Assembly (NCBI GenBank): GCA_037044955.1
Contig: JBAOHX010000002.1
Coordinates: 1,178,001-1,242,000 of the forward strand
DNA from: JAJXWB01 sp037044955
GTDB taxonomy: Bacteria; Pseudomonadota; Alphaproteobacteria; Rhizobiales; Beijerinckiaceae
Length of the DNA stretch: 64,000 bases
Reading direction: 5' to 3'
The position numbers and the translations under genes are program-made. Shown in pieces: positions 43,193 to 51,895 of the stretch (position 1 is the stretch's first letter; every line of letters starts with the position of its first letter). The notes below the pieces were generated by a model. The model was not told where the DNA came from. It did not search any database and saw nothing but the letters and a program-made list of their open reading frames with translations.

Positions 43193-43654
43193 GTGACAGA
43201 GCATTTCAAGGTCGAGATCTTTCGGACCGCCGTCGAACTCGACCGCCGCCGCCTGGCGCTGGTTTCGGTGGAGCGCGAGGGCGCCGTCGACGCCGATCTC
43301 GTGCGCCGGCTGCGCTACGACCTGTTTCGCGGCGACGCCCTGACGCAGGACGAGGCGGAGGCGCTGTTTTCCATCGAGCGCAACGTGCGCCCGGACTGCC
43401 CGGCGTGGCGGGATTTTTTCGTCGACGTGATCGTGGACTTCCTCTTGTGGCAGCAGCGCCCGAGCGGCGTCCTCAACGAGGCGCAGGCCGAGTGGCTCGT
43501 CGCGCAGGCGGACAGGGCGAAGACGTTGACGGCCTTCGCGGCGCTGGTGGCGGCGCTGGAGGAAGCCCATCGCACGCCCGGCTGGTTCGCGGCCGCCGTG
43601 CGGGGCCGGGCGGCCAAGGGCTGGGCGGGACCGGAAATCGCCCGCGCTGCGTGA
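43193..43654 (+). CDS. Conserved-looking hypothetical protein upstream of pccA
   Basis: 153 residues from a GTG at 43193. Soluble, no signal or membrane segment. Noticeable segments are LRYDLFRGDALTQDEAEALF and AWRDFFVDVIVDFLLWQQRP. The first resembles a TerB/DUF-like acidic helical repeat, but I cannot assign a family. It lies 93 bases upstream of pccA on the same strand. Codon use fits its neighbours, so it is probably real. Confidence 0.72.
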   Translation: MTEHFKVEIFRTAVELDRRRLALVSVEREGAVDADLVRRLRYDLFRGDALTQDEAEALFSIERNVRPDCPAWRDFFVDVIVDFLLWQQRPSGVLNEAQAEWLVAQADRAKTLTAFAALVAALEEAHRTPGWFAAAVRGRAAKGWAGPEIARAA

Positions 43655-43747
43655 TCATGAAGGATATATAGACGGGCGGCGCGGCCTCCCGTAAAAGCGC
43701 CTCAACTGGATTTTGCCGCGGTGCAGCGGCTTCTGATCGGTGGGCGC

Positions 43748-45752
43748 ATGTTCAAGAAGATTCTGATCGCGAACCGCGGCGAGATCGCGTGCCGCGTCAT
43801 CAAGACCGCCCGGAAGATGGGCATCAAGACGGTCGCGGTCTATTCGGACGCCGACGAGGACGCGCTGCATGTCGAGATGGCCGACGAGGCCGTGCATATC
43901 GGCCCGCCCGCCGCCGCCGAATCCTACCTCGTGATCGAGAAGATCATCGACGCCTGCAAGAAGACCGGCGCGGAGGCCGTGCATCCGGGCTACGGCTTCC
44001 TGTCCGAGCGCGCGGCTTTCTGCCAGGCGCTGAAGGACAACGGCATCGTCTTCATCGGTCCGAACCCGCGCGCCATCGAGGCGATGGGCGACAAGATCGA
44101 AATCGAAGAAATTCGCCAATGCCGCGAAGGTCTCGACCGTGCCGGGCTTCCTCGGCGTGATCGATACGGCCGAGCAGGCGGTGAAGATTTCCGACGAGAT
44201 CGGCTATCCCGTCATTCTCAAGGCGTCGGCGGGCGGCGGCGGCAAGGGCATGCGCATCGCCAATTCGCGCGAGGAAGTGAAGGAAGGCTTCGAGCGTTCG
44301 AAGTCCGAAGCGAAATCCTCGTTCGGCGACGACCGCATGTTCGTCGAGAAGTTCATCGTCAATCCGCGCCACATCGAAATCCAGGTGCTCGGCGACAAGC
44401 ACGGCAACGTGATCTATCTCGGCGAGCGCGAATGCTCGATCCAGCGCCGCAACCAGAAGGTGATCGAGGAAGCCCCATCCCCGCTGCTGGACGAAGAGAC
44501 CCGCCGCAAGATGGGCGAGCAGGCCGTCGCGCTCGCCAAGGCGGTCGACTACGATTCCGCCGGCACGGTCGAATTCGTCGCCGGCCAGGACAAGAGCTTC
44601 TTCTTCCTCGAGATGAACACGCGCCTGCAGGTCGAGCATCCGGTGACCGAGCTCATCACCGGCGTCGATCTCGTCGAGCAGATGATCCGGGTCGCGGCCG
44701 GCGAGAAGCTCGCCATCAAGCAGAGCGACGTGCATCTGAAGGGCTGGGCGGTGGAGAGCCGCATCTATGCCGAGGACCCGACCCGCAACTTCCTGCCCTC
44801 GACCGGTCGCCTCGTGAAATATCGCCCGCCGCACGAGGGCCACGAGGAAGGCGTGACGGTGCGCAACGACACGGGCGTGTACGAAGGCGGCGAAATCTCG
44901 ATCTACTACGATCCGATGATCGCCAAGCTCGTGACGCACGCCGGCGACCGCGCCACGGCCATCGATGCGCAGGCGCGCGCGCTCGACGCCTTCTACATCG
45001 ACGGCATCCGCCACAACATTCCCTTCCTCGCCTCGCTGATGCAGCACAAGCGCTGGCGCGACGGCGCCCTGTCGACTGGCTTCATCGCCGAGGAATATCC
45101 CGACGGATTTGCGCCGCTCGTCGCCTCCGGCGAGACGGCGCATGTCATGGCGGCGGTGGCGACGGCGATCGACCATGTCGCCAACGAGCGCAAGCGCCAG
45201 ATTTCCGGGCAGATGCGCTCGCAGCGCGCCGTGCAGTTCCAGCGCGACCGCACGGTCGTGCTCGGCGCCGAGCGCTACGACGTGTCGATCGATTCCGGCG
45301 ACGAGGCGATCCTCGTGCGCTTCGACGATGGCGAAGCCTATCGGCTGCTGTCGGCCTGGGTTCCGGGCGAGCCCGTGTGGAACGGCCTCGTCAATGACGA
45401 GCAGGTCGCGGTGCAGGTGCGCCCCATCCTCAACGGCTACGCCATCGCGCATCGCGGCGTCTCCGTCGACGCCTGGGTCTATACGCGCGACGAGGCGCGC
45501 TTCGCCGCGCTGATGCCGGAAAAGAAGATCGCCGATACCTCCAAGTCGCTGCTGTGCCCGATGCCGGGTCTCGTGAAGGCGATCTACGTGAAGGACGGCC
45601 AGGAGATCAAAGCCGGCGAGCCGCTCTGCATGGTCGAGGCCATGAAGATGGAAAACGTGCTGCGCGCCGAGCGCGACGTGACGGTGAAGAAGATCAACGC
45701 GAAGGAAGGCGACTCGCTCGCCGTCGACGCGATCATCATGGAATTCGCCTGA
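43748..45752 (+). CDS. pccA: Propionyl/acetyl-CoA carboxylase alpha subunit, biotin carboxylase plus BCCP (one-base frameshift)
   Basis: Carboxylates biotin with ATP and bicarbonate, and carries the biotin. Biotin carboxylase domain: FKKILIANRGEIACRVIKTA at the start, EAVHPGYGFLSERAAF, then GGGGKGMRIANSREE and EMNTRLQVEHPVTELI. The C-terminal biotinyl domain has CMVEAMKMENVLRAER, with the biotinylated Lys in AMKM. An extra A at 44100-44102 (gaaatcg for gaatcg) splits GDKIE from SKKFANAAKVSTVPGFLG. The corrected length is 667 residues, matching PccA rather than the shorter AccC. Partner of pccB at 38289. Confidence 0.94.
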
Positions 45753-45761
45753 TCGCTCGCC

Positions 45762-45899
45762 TCACCACGGCCGGACGAGCGCGACGATCGCGAAGGCGAT
45801 CGTCGCCAGCGCCGTTCCGGCAATGAGAACGTAAAGCACGGGCGTGCCCCATCGCCCCTGTTTCGCCTGCTCGGGCGTTTCGACGATTTGACGGTCCAT
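45762..45899 (-). CDS. 45-residue single-pass membrane protein
   Basis: A very short minus-strand gene between pccA and the cyclotransferase gene. It starts MDRQIVETPEQAKQGRWGTP (hydrophilic, cytoplasmic), continues with one strongly hydrophobic helix (VLYVLIAGTALATIAFAIVA) and ends LVRPW. The ATG at 45899 is preceded by ACGGAGGCGCAG, a strong Shine-Dalgarno site with 5 bases between GGAGG and ATG. Similar small proteins with a PEQAKQG-like stretch and a C-terminal helix are, as I recall, common in Rhizobiales, with no known function. Convergent with pccA. Confidence 0.72.
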   Translation of the reverse strand: MDRQIVETPEQAKQGRWGTPVLYVLIAGTALATIAFAIVALVRPW

Positions 45900-45975
45900 C
45901 TGCGCCTCCGTTTCGGACATCAACGTCCGGCGGAGCCGATGGTTTCCGGCGCAGTTTTCGCGGAGCGGCCGCCCG

Positions 45976-46461
45976 ATGCCCTTTTATTTTGCCTATGGCT
46001 CGAACATGGACGCCGCCGCCATGCGGGCGCGCTGCCCGAAGTCGCGGCCGCTCGGGCGGGCGCGGCTCGCCCGGCATCGTTTCGCGCTGATGGCCGACGG
46101 CCATGCGACGGTCGTGCGCGATCCCAATAGCGAAACGCACGGCGTCCTCTACGATCTCGCCCTGTCCGACGTGCCCGCCCTCGACCGCTACGAGGAGGTT
46201 TCACGCGGGCTCTACCGGAAGGCGATCCAGCCGGTGCTGCGCGCCGACGGTTCGCCGGCGCGCGCGCTCGTCTATATCGGCGTTGCGCCGCCCGGCGCCG
46301 GACCGGCGAGGAAGCCCGGCTACATGGAAAGTGTGATCGCCGCCGCCCGCGCGGCGGAATTGCCGGCGCCCTATGTCGATTTTCTGCGCAGCCTGCTATC
46401 AGGAGGCGGCGATGCTGCGCCGCAGCGGCGCGCGATCAAATGGTCGCCGCCGAAAGACTGA
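45976..46461 (+). CDS. Gamma-glutamylcyclotransferase-like (AIG2 fold) protein
   Basis: 161 residues. FYFAYGSNMDAAAMRARCP is the YGSN substrate-binding loop, and the Glu in LDRYEEVSRGLYRK sits at the catalytic position of the family. GVLYDLALSDVPAL is also typical. The reaction may be formation of 5-oxoproline from gamma-glutamyl amines. The specific substrate is not known. It overlaps nothing. panC follows after 25 bases. Confidence 0.83.
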   Translation: MPFYFAYGSNMDAAAMRARCPKSRPLGRARLARHRFALMADGHATVVRDPNSETHGVLYDLALSDVPALDRYEEVSRGLYRKAIQPVLRADGSPARALVYIGVAPPGAGPARKPGYMESVIAAARAAELPAPYVDFLRSLLSGGGDAAPQRRAIKWSPPKD

Positions 46462-46486
46462 AACGTACCGCCCTGAGGAGTTCGCG

Positions 46487-47353
46487 TTGAACGCCAAGAG
46501 CCATCCGTCCTCGCCGCTCGTGCTGCACGATGTCGCCGGCCTGCGCGCGCAGGTGCGCGCCTGGCGCGCCACGGGCGAACGCGTCGCGCTGGTTCCCACG
46601 ATGGGCGCGCTGCACGCCGGCCACGTATCGCTGGTGGAGGAGGGGTTCCGCCGCGCCGACCGCGTGATCGCGACCGTCTTCGTCAATCCCACCCAGTTCG
46701 CGCCGACGGAAGACTTTTCCAAATATCCGCGCACCCTGCCGTCCGACGTCGAGAAGCTCGGCGAGGTCGGCTGCGATGTCTGCTTCGCCCCTGACGTCTC
46801 GGAAATGTATCCCGAGGGCTTTGCGACGACCGTGACGCTGACCGGTCCCGCGAAGGTCGATCTGGAAGATCACTTCCGCCCGACGCATTTTGCCGGCGTC
46901 GCCACCGTCGTCTCGAAGCTGCTCAACCAGGCGCAGGCCGATTGCGCCGTCTTCGGCGAGAAGGACTACCAGCAATTGCGGGTCATCACGCGCATGGCGC
47001 GCGACCTCGACATTCCCACCGAGATCGTCGGCGCGACGACGGTGCGCGAGGCGGACGGCCTCGCCATGTCCTCGCGCAACGTCTATCTCTCGCCTGCCGA
47101 ACGGGCGCGCGCGTCGGCCATGTATCGCGCGCTGAACCACGCCGCCGCCAAGATCCGCGAGGGCGAGGTCGTCGGCCACGAGATGACGGAAGCGCGCGAG
47201 ATGCTGGTCGAGGCGGGCTTCGTCATCGACTATGTCGAGGCGCGGCATGCGCACACTCTCGAGCGGGTCGCGCGCCGCGCCGACGGGCCGATCCGCCTGC
47301 TCGCAGCGGCAAAGCTCGGGCAGACGCGCCTCATCGACAATATCGCGGTGTGA
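46487..47353 (+). CDS. panC: Pantothenate synthetase
   Basis: Condenses pantoate and beta-alanine with ATP, the last step of vitamin B5 synthesis. 288 residues. VPTMGALHAGHVSLVEEG carries the HIGH-type motif, FVNPTQFAPTEDFSKYPR the pantoate site, VFGEKDYQQLRVITRMARDL the family core and LAMSSRNVYLSPAERA the KMSKS analogue. The TTG start at 46487 is preferred: it follows CTGAGGAG and matches the family N-terminus. acyP starts 2 bases after its stop. panB is not in the window. Confidence 0.93.
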   Translation: MNAKSHPSSPLVLHDVAGLRAQVRAWRATGERVALVPTMGALHAGHVSLVEEGFRRADRVIATVFVNPTQFAPTEDFSKYPRTLPSDVEKLGEVGCDVCFAPDVSEMYPEGFATTVTLTGPAKVDLEDHFRPTHFAGVATVVSKLLNQAQADCAVFGEKDYQQLRVITRMARDLDIPTEIVGATTVREADGLAMSSRNVYLSPAERARASAMYRALNHAAAKIREGEVVGHEMTEAREMLVEAGFVIDYVEARHAHTLERVARRADGPIRLLAAAKLGQTRLIDNIAV

Positions 47354-47355
47354 CC

Positions 47356-47634
47356 ATGGGCGCCGTTCGCGTCCTGGTCGCGGGACGGGTGCAGGGCGTG
47401 GGCTTCAGGTATTTCGTCGCGCTGGAGGCGCGTTCGCTCGGCCTTGCCGGCTTCGTGCGCAACCTGCGCGACGGGCGTGTGGAGGCGATGGCCTCGGGGG
47501 CGCCGGACAAGGTCGAGGCGCTGCTCGCCGCCTGCCGCCGCGGGCCGCCGGGTTCGCGCGTCGACAGCGTGGAGGTCGGGCCGGCCGAGGATGGGGGGCT
47601 CGCCGCTCCCTTTGAAATTCGCCGCGACGGCTGA
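47356..47634 (+). CDS. acyP: Acylphosphatase
   Basis: Small cytoplasmic enzyme hydrolysing acyl phosphates. 92 residues. VLVAGRVQGVGFRYFVALEA contains the catalytic Arg, and GFVRNLRDGRVEAMASG the catalytic Asn. It starts 2 bases after panC, so the two are probably co-transcribed. Confidence 0.92.
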   Translation: MGAVRVLVAGRVQGVGFRYFVALEARSLGLAGFVRNLRDGRVEAMASGAPDKVEALLAACRRGPPGSRVDSVEVGPAEDGGLAAPFEIRRDG

Positions 47635-47694
47635 GTTTTACCGCCTGTTGACCGGCTGGAGGCACATTGGGCGCCTCGCTGTCGGAAGGGCGCG

Positions 47695-48327
47695 ATGCCG
47701 GCTCAATTCCTCTGGTTCCTGTTCGATTGGCGCGGCCGCATCGGTCGCGGTCCCTATCGCATCGCCGTGCTGGTTCTGTCGCTGCTCGTCGCGTCGCTGG
47801 AACTTGCTCCGCAAAGCCTGCATGGCCTGCTCGTCGGCGTGCTCGGACTGCAACTCGTCGTGCAGGCGGCGCTCGACGCCAAGCGTCTGCACGACATCGG
47901 CTTCAGCGCCACATGGATCGCGATCAGCAGTCTGGGCTGTATCGCCGGCGCGGCAGCCCTCGCCGCGCAATCGCCCGACGTCCTGGCGCTGTTGGCGCAG
48001 CATGCGCGAGAAATCCTTGGGCCGGCCGCCGACAAGAGCGGACCGCTCACGATTGTGCTGACGGGGCTCGAAGCGGCCGCTGTCCTGCGCATGTCGTTGC
48101 TGTGGACGCCAAAATCCAATGCGGCCGGCGACGCCTACGCTCTTGCGCCGGCCAAGGATCGACGGGCGGGCTTCGATGCGCCCGAATCTTCGGCGGCCGG
48201 CGCCGACGCGCTGATCGCGCGCGCGTTGGCGGAACACAAGGCGCGCGGGCCGGCCCAGGTCGACGACCGCGCCGTCCGTTCGCCCGTCGGGGCGCGCAAG
48301 AGCTTCGGCGCGCGCAAGTCCGCCTGA
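47695..48327 (+). CDS. DUF805-type membrane protein with a soluble C-terminal tail
   Basis: 210 residues. The N-terminal half has the DUF805 opening FLWFLFDWRGRIGRGPYRIA and the conserved AKRLHDIGFSATW, with about four hydrophobic segments. The last 70 residues are hydrophilic (ALAPAKDRRAGFDAPESS) and rich in Ala/Arg. Function unknown for the family. It lies 60 bases after acyP and is followed by a repeat. Confidence 0.8.
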   Translation: MPAQFLWFLFDWRGRIGRGPYRIAVLVLSLLVASLELAPQSLHGLLVGVLGLQLVVQAALDAKRLHDIGFSATWIAISSLGCIAGAAALAAQSPDVLALLAQHAREILGPAADKSGPLTIVLTGLEAAAVLRMSLLWTPKSNAAGDAYALAPAKDRRAGFDAPESSAAGADALIARALAEHKARGPAQVDDRAVRSPVGARKSFGARKSA

Positions 48328-48392
48328 GAGTCTGACCCATAATTCGGTTCTTCATCCTGAGAGTCCGACTCGAAATTCGCTGAAGACCCGAA

Positions 48393-48500
48393 CCCTTCAT
48401 GCTGAGGAGGTCGCGCAGCGACCGTCTCGAAGCATGATCCAGAGTTTCGCGCCTCGGCCGCCCTTCGAGACGCCGCTTCGCGGCTCCTCAGGACGAGGAG
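48393..48500. repeat. Palindromic repeat (family D) between the DUF805 gene and lipB
   Basis: CTTCATGCTGAGGAGGTCGC and the inverse-type CTTCGAGACG...CGGCTCCTCAGGACGAGGA form imperfect inverted arms, with TCTCGAAGCATGATCC between them. The wording GCTGAGGAG...CTCCTCAG is a common alphaproteobacterial intergenic repeat. The flanks of this 201-base gap (48328-48392 and 48501-48528) hold no gene. Confidence 0.7.
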
Positions 48501-48528
48501 TTTCCAGGTTCCAGTCAGACTTGAAGGC

Positions 48529-49257
48529 TCACGCCGCCACGGTCGGCCCGAAAATCTCCTCGAAGGCGCGGCGCAGCGCCACGTCCACGTCGGCCATCGC
48601 CACGGGCAGGCCGAGATCGGCGAGGCTGGTGACGCCGTAGTGGCTTTCACGCACGCCGCAGGGCGTGATGCCGGAGAAATGCCCGAGATCTGGCTCCACG
48701 TTCAGCGAAATGCCGTGGAACGTCACCCAATGGCGCACGCGGATGCCGATGGCGGCGATCTTGTCCTCGGCCATTTCGCCGGCCGGGCCGGCGGACTTGT
48801 CGGGCCGGCGCGTCCAGACGCCGACCCGGTCCTCGCGCCGCTCGCCCCGGACGTTGAAGGCGGCGAGCGTGGCGATGATCCAGGCCTCCAGCGCCGCCAC
48901 GAAAGCGCGCACGTCCGGGCGCCGGCGCTTCAGGTCCAGCATGACGTAGGCGATGCGCTGGCCGGGCCCGTGATAGGTGAACTGGCCGCCGCGCCCCGTC
49001 TCGAAGACGGGAAAGCGCGCGTCGAGCAGATCGCCCGGTTTGGCCGAGGTGCCGGACGTGTAGAGCGGGGGATGTTCGAGCAGCCAGACGCGCTCCGCGG
49101 CCTCGCCTCGGGCGATTTCGGCGGCGCGCGCCTCCATTTCGGCCAGCGCCTGCGCGTAGGGAACGAGCGTGTCGGAAATGGCCCATTCCACAGGCGGCGA
49201 GCCGGGGCGGGCAAGGAATTGCGCAGAAAGCGCGTCGCGGGAAATCTGCAGGGTCAC
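48529..49257 (-). CDS. lipB: Octanoyltransferase (lipoate synthesis)
   Basis: Transfers octanoyl from ACP to lipoyl domains. 242 residues. GRGGQFTYHGPGQRIAYVML is the RGG...YHGPGQ signature, the catalytic Lys is in AEDKIAAIGIRVRHW and the catalytic Cys in SGITPCGVRESHYGVTSL. The GTG start at 49257 is the only candidate at a family-like position. An insert PDKSAGPAGEMAED precedes the Lys motif. Divergent from the tRNA gene. Confidence 0.93.
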   Translation of the reverse strand: MTLQISRDALSAQFLARPGSPPVEWAISDTLVPYAQALAEMEARAAEIARGEAAERVWLLEHPPLYTSGTSAKPGDLLDARFPVFETGRGGQFTYHGPGQRIAYVMLDLKRRRPDVRAFVAALEAWIIATLAAFNVRGERREDRVGVWTRRPDKSAGPAGEMAEDKIAAIGIRVRHWVTFHGISLNVEPDLGHFSGITPCGVRESHYGVTSLADLGLPVAMADVDVALRRAFEEIFGPTVAA

Positions 49258-49354
49258 AGGACTGCAATAGCGCGGCTTTCAGGCCTTGTCAGTCACAGAA
49301 CCGTTTGCTAGACGACGCCTGCCCGAAGCGAAGCGCTTTGCGTCGAGCGGGCAT

Positions 49355-49439
49355 GCGGTCGTGGCGGAATTGGTAGACGCGCTAGCTTGAGGTGCTAGTT
49401 GGGCAACCAGTGGAGGTTCGAGTCCTCTCGACCGCACCA
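49355..49439 (+). tRNA. tRNA-Leu (anticodon GAG)
   Basis: 85 bases with acceptor stem GCGGTCG (49355-49361) pairing CGACCGC (49429-49435), the D-loop GGCGGAATTGGTAGACGC typical of tRNA-Leu, anticodon GAG at 49389-49391, a class II variable arm (TGGGCAACCA), T-loop GGTTCGAGTCC and encoded CCA at 49437-49439. A strong terminator follows. Confidence 0.97.
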
Positions 49440-49462
49440 AGCGCTTCAAGAGTAGCGCAAAC

Positions 49463-49497
49463 GAAAGCCCGGTTCTCGCGAACCGGGCTTTGTTGTT
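49463..49497. terminator. Bidirectional terminator after tRNA-Leu
   Basis: AAAGCCCGGTTC (49464-49475) and GAACCGGGCTTT (49480-49491) form a perfect 12-bp stem with the loop TCGC, followed by GTTGTTT. It serves tRNA-Leu and the convergent secreted-protein gene. Confidence 0.9.
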
Positions 49498-49504
49498 TCG
49501 GGCG

Positions 49505-50182
49505 TCAGTTCGCCGCGAAGCAGTAGAGCAGGGCGCCGCCGCCCGTGGCGTTGAGCGCGGGCAGGCTGCAGCCGCGGCTCGGGTGCGACGAGTTCCACGA
49601 ATGCGACGGGACGTCGTCGCGCAGGCCCATGCGGTCGGAATGGCCGACCATGGCCGAGCCTTCGCCGCCCTTGGTCCAGTTGCCGCAGGTCATGTCCTTG
49701 TCGGCCGGCAGGGCCTTGCCCTCCATGTCCGAGCCGGTCAGCACGTCGTGGTTATTGTTGTTGAAGCCTACGCCCGCGACCTTCGAGCCGCGCTCGGTGA
49801 GGCTGTTGTCGATGCTGAGTTTCGCGTCCTTGTGCAGTTCGTCGAGGTTGGCGGCGATCTGCACGCCCTTGGCGTTCTTCCACGGGCCCTTGCCGATGCG
49901 GTCGCGCGCGTTGACCGCGCCGGCGCCTTGCGTGGACAGGTAGGCCTTCCAGCTCTTCGCGCCGGCGCCGGCGGCAGTGGCCAGCGTCTGGCAGTGCTTG
50001 TCGGCGCCGTCGAGGCCGCCGAGATTGGCGCCGTCGGGGCCGGGCTTGGAGCTGACGAAAAAGGTCATGTCCGGAAATTGCGGCTGCTGCGGCGCGGGCT
50101 GCGCCTGCTGGGCGCTGGCGGCGCAGGCCCAGACGCCCGCCGACAGGATCGCCGCGCCAAACAGAATCGATTGAACTTTCAT
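49505..50182 (-). CDS. Secreted lectin-like protein (DUF1554/endostatin-like fold)
   Basis: 225 residues. A signal peptide (VQSILFGAAILSAGVWACAA, cleavage near ASAQQ) and a Gln/Pro-rich linker (AQPAPQQPQFPD) are followed by a single globular domain: TFFVSSKPGPDGANLGGLDG, ADKHCQTLATAAGAGAKSW, NARDRIGKGPWKNAKG, and the end HPSRGCSLPALNATGGGALL. The four cysteines (CQT, CGNW, CSL, CFAAN) probably pair. Similar proteins are annotated as lectins in Bradyrhizobium-type genomes. Ligand and role are unknown. The ATG at 50182 begins the signal peptide. Confidence 0.75.
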   Translation of the reverse strand: MKVQSILFGAAILSAGVWACAASAQQAQPAPQQPQFPDMTFFVSSKPGPDGANLGGLDGADKHCQTLATAAGAGAKSWKAYLSTQGAGAVNARDRIGKGPWKNAKGVQIAANLDELHKDAKLSIDNSLTERGSKVAGVGFNNNNHDVLTGSDMEGKALPADKDMTCGNWTKGGEGSAMVGHSDRMGLRDDVPSHSWNSSHPSRGCSLPALNATGGGALLYCFAAN

Positions 50183-50434
50183 GGTTTCCCTCCCTTGCCG
50201 GGCAAATTTCCGACGCGCGGCCAGGTTCAAGCAAGCGGCGCGCAATCACGAAGCCGTGAGACGCGAGCCGAGAAGGGTTTGCGCGGATGCAAGCGCCGGA
50301 GGGAGTTCCTCGTTTCCATGTCGTTCGTGCAACGCAGTCTCCCGTCTGCAACGATCGGCCGAAGCTTTATTTTCCGCAGCTTGGCGTCATGATGCGGGCC
50401 CCGGCGGAGGCGCCCAAGAGAGAGAAGCGGTCAA

Positions 50435-51199
50435 ATGTCACGTCCAGTCGCTGTCATCACGGGTTCGTCCACCGGCATCGGCGCGGCCACCGCGATCAGG
50501 TTCGCGGAGAACGGCTACAATGTCGTCGTCAATTACTCGCGCGACCCGGCGCCGGCGCTGGAAGTGGCGACCATCTGCCGCAAGGCCGGCGCGGAGGTGG
50601 AGACGATCAAGGCGGACGTCTCCTCCGACGCCGACTGCAGGATGATGGCGGAACTGGTCGAAAAGCGCTGGGGCGGGGCGCGCCATCTCGTCAACAACGC
50701 CGGCCGCACGAAATTCGTCGAGCAGCGCAATCTCGACGGCCTGTCGGCCGAGGATTTCCAGGCGATCTACGCGGTCAACGTCATCGGCGCCTTCCAGATG
50801 TCGCGCGCCTTCGCGCCGCTGCTGCGCAAGTCGCCCGGCGCATCCATCGTCAACGTCTCCTCGATCGCGGCGGTGGCGGGGCGCGGCTCGTCCATCGCCT
50901 ACATGGCCTCGAAGGGCGCGCTCAACACCATGACCATCGCGCTCGCGCGCGCGCTCGGGCCGGAAATCCGCGTCAACGGCGTCGGGCCGGGCATGATCGA
51001 ATCCGACTGGTTGAAGGACGGCTATGGCGCGCAAGCCTATGAGGCCATGGGCAAGATGTATCGCGCCACATCCGCGCTCAACGCCACGATCTCGCCGGCC
51101 GACGTAGCCCAAACGATTTACGCGCTTTGCACGGCTTTCCCGAAGACGACGGGCGAAACCGTGCTAGTGGATGCCGGGTTCCGCATCCAGAAAGCGTGA
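50435..51199 (+). CDS. Short-chain dehydrogenase/reductase (FabG-like)
   Basis: 254 residues. VAVITGSSTGIGAATAIRFA is the NAD(P)-binding TGxxxGIG motif, HLVNNAGRTKF the NNAG motif, VNVSSIAAVAGRGSSIAYMA holds the catalytic Ser with Tyr and Lys in YMASKGA. Classical SDR, substrate unknown. The ATG at 50435 follows AGAGAGAAGCGGTCAA. The 252 bases upstream (50183-50434) hold no gene or clear signal. An acyltransferase gene follows within 12 bases of the stop. Confidence 0.9.
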   Translation: MSRPVAVITGSSTGIGAATAIRFAENGYNVVVNYSRDPAPALEVATICRKAGAEVETIKADVSSDADCRMMAELVEKRWGGARHLVNNAGRTKFVEQRNLDGLSAEDFQAIYAVNVIGAFQMSRAFAPLLRKSPGASIVNVSSIAAVAGRGSSIAYMASKGALNTMTIALARALGPEIRVNGVGPGMIESDWLKDGYGAQAYEAMGKMYRATSALNATISPADVAQTIYALCTAFPKTTGETVLVDAGFRIQKA

Positions 51200-51210
51200 T
51201 CGGAGATTTC

Positions 51211-51867
51211 GTGACGGTTTCGTTGAGCAGCAGCCTGCCGGTTGGCGACCAGGTCGCCCGCCGCGGCAATTCCTTCTCGCGCGCCGTGGCGCGCTTGTGC
51301 CTCAGTCTCACGGGCTGGCGGCTCGACGGGGCGGTTCCGAACCTGCCGAAGATGATCCTGATCGGCGCGCCGCACACCAGCAACATGGACGGCGTGATCG
51401 CCATCGCCATCCTGTCCGCGCTCGGCCTGCGCTCCGGCACGATGATCAAGGACACCGCCTTCAAGGGCGCGATGGGGCCGGTGCTGCGCTGGTTCGGCGC
51501 CATCCCGATCGACCGCAAGAAGGCGGGCGGCGTCGTCGGCCAGAGCGTCGCCGCCTTCAATCGCGCCGACAAGCTGCTGCTGCTGATCGCGCCGGAAGGC
51601 ACACGCTCGTCCGCGTCTGAATGGAAGCGCGGCTACTGGCTGATCGCGGCCAACGCCGAGGTGCCGATCCTGCCGGCGGCGATCGACTATGTGAAGAAGG
51701 TCGTCACCTTCGGTCCGCCGCTGACGACGACGGCCGATTACGACGCCGATTTCGCCCGGCTGATGGCGTTCTACGGCGCGCATTCGTCGCCGCGCCATCC
51801 CGAGCGCGCCTCCGCGCCGATCTGCGCCGCGCTCGGCCTGCCGTTCAATCCGCAGGAAAAATCGTAA
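51211..51867 (+). CDS. 1-acyl-sn-glycerol-3-phosphate acyltransferase-like (PlsC family)
   Basis: 218 residues. LIGAPHTSNMDGVIAIAI carries the HX4D catalytic motif, and LLLIAPEGTRSSASEWKRGY the EGT substrate motif. Predicted membrane-associated lipid acyltransferase. The GTG at 51211 is chosen because GGAG lies 5 bases upstream. A GTG at 51196 overlapping the SDR stop is the alternative. An enoyl-CoA hydratase gene follows after 28 bases. Confidence 0.85.
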   Translation: MTVSLSSSLPVGDQVARRGNSFSRAVARLCLSLTGWRLDGAVPNLPKMILIGAPHTSNMDGVIAIAILSALGLRSGTMIKDTAFKGAMGPVLRWFGAIPIDRKKAGGVVGQSVAAFNRADKLLLLIAPEGTRSSASEWKRGYWLIAANAEVPILPAAIDYVKKVVTFGPPLTTTADYDADFARLMAFYGAHSSPRHPERASAPICAALGLPFNPQEKS

Positions 51868-51895
51868 CGGCGCGACGGGCGCCGCGGGAGGAAAC

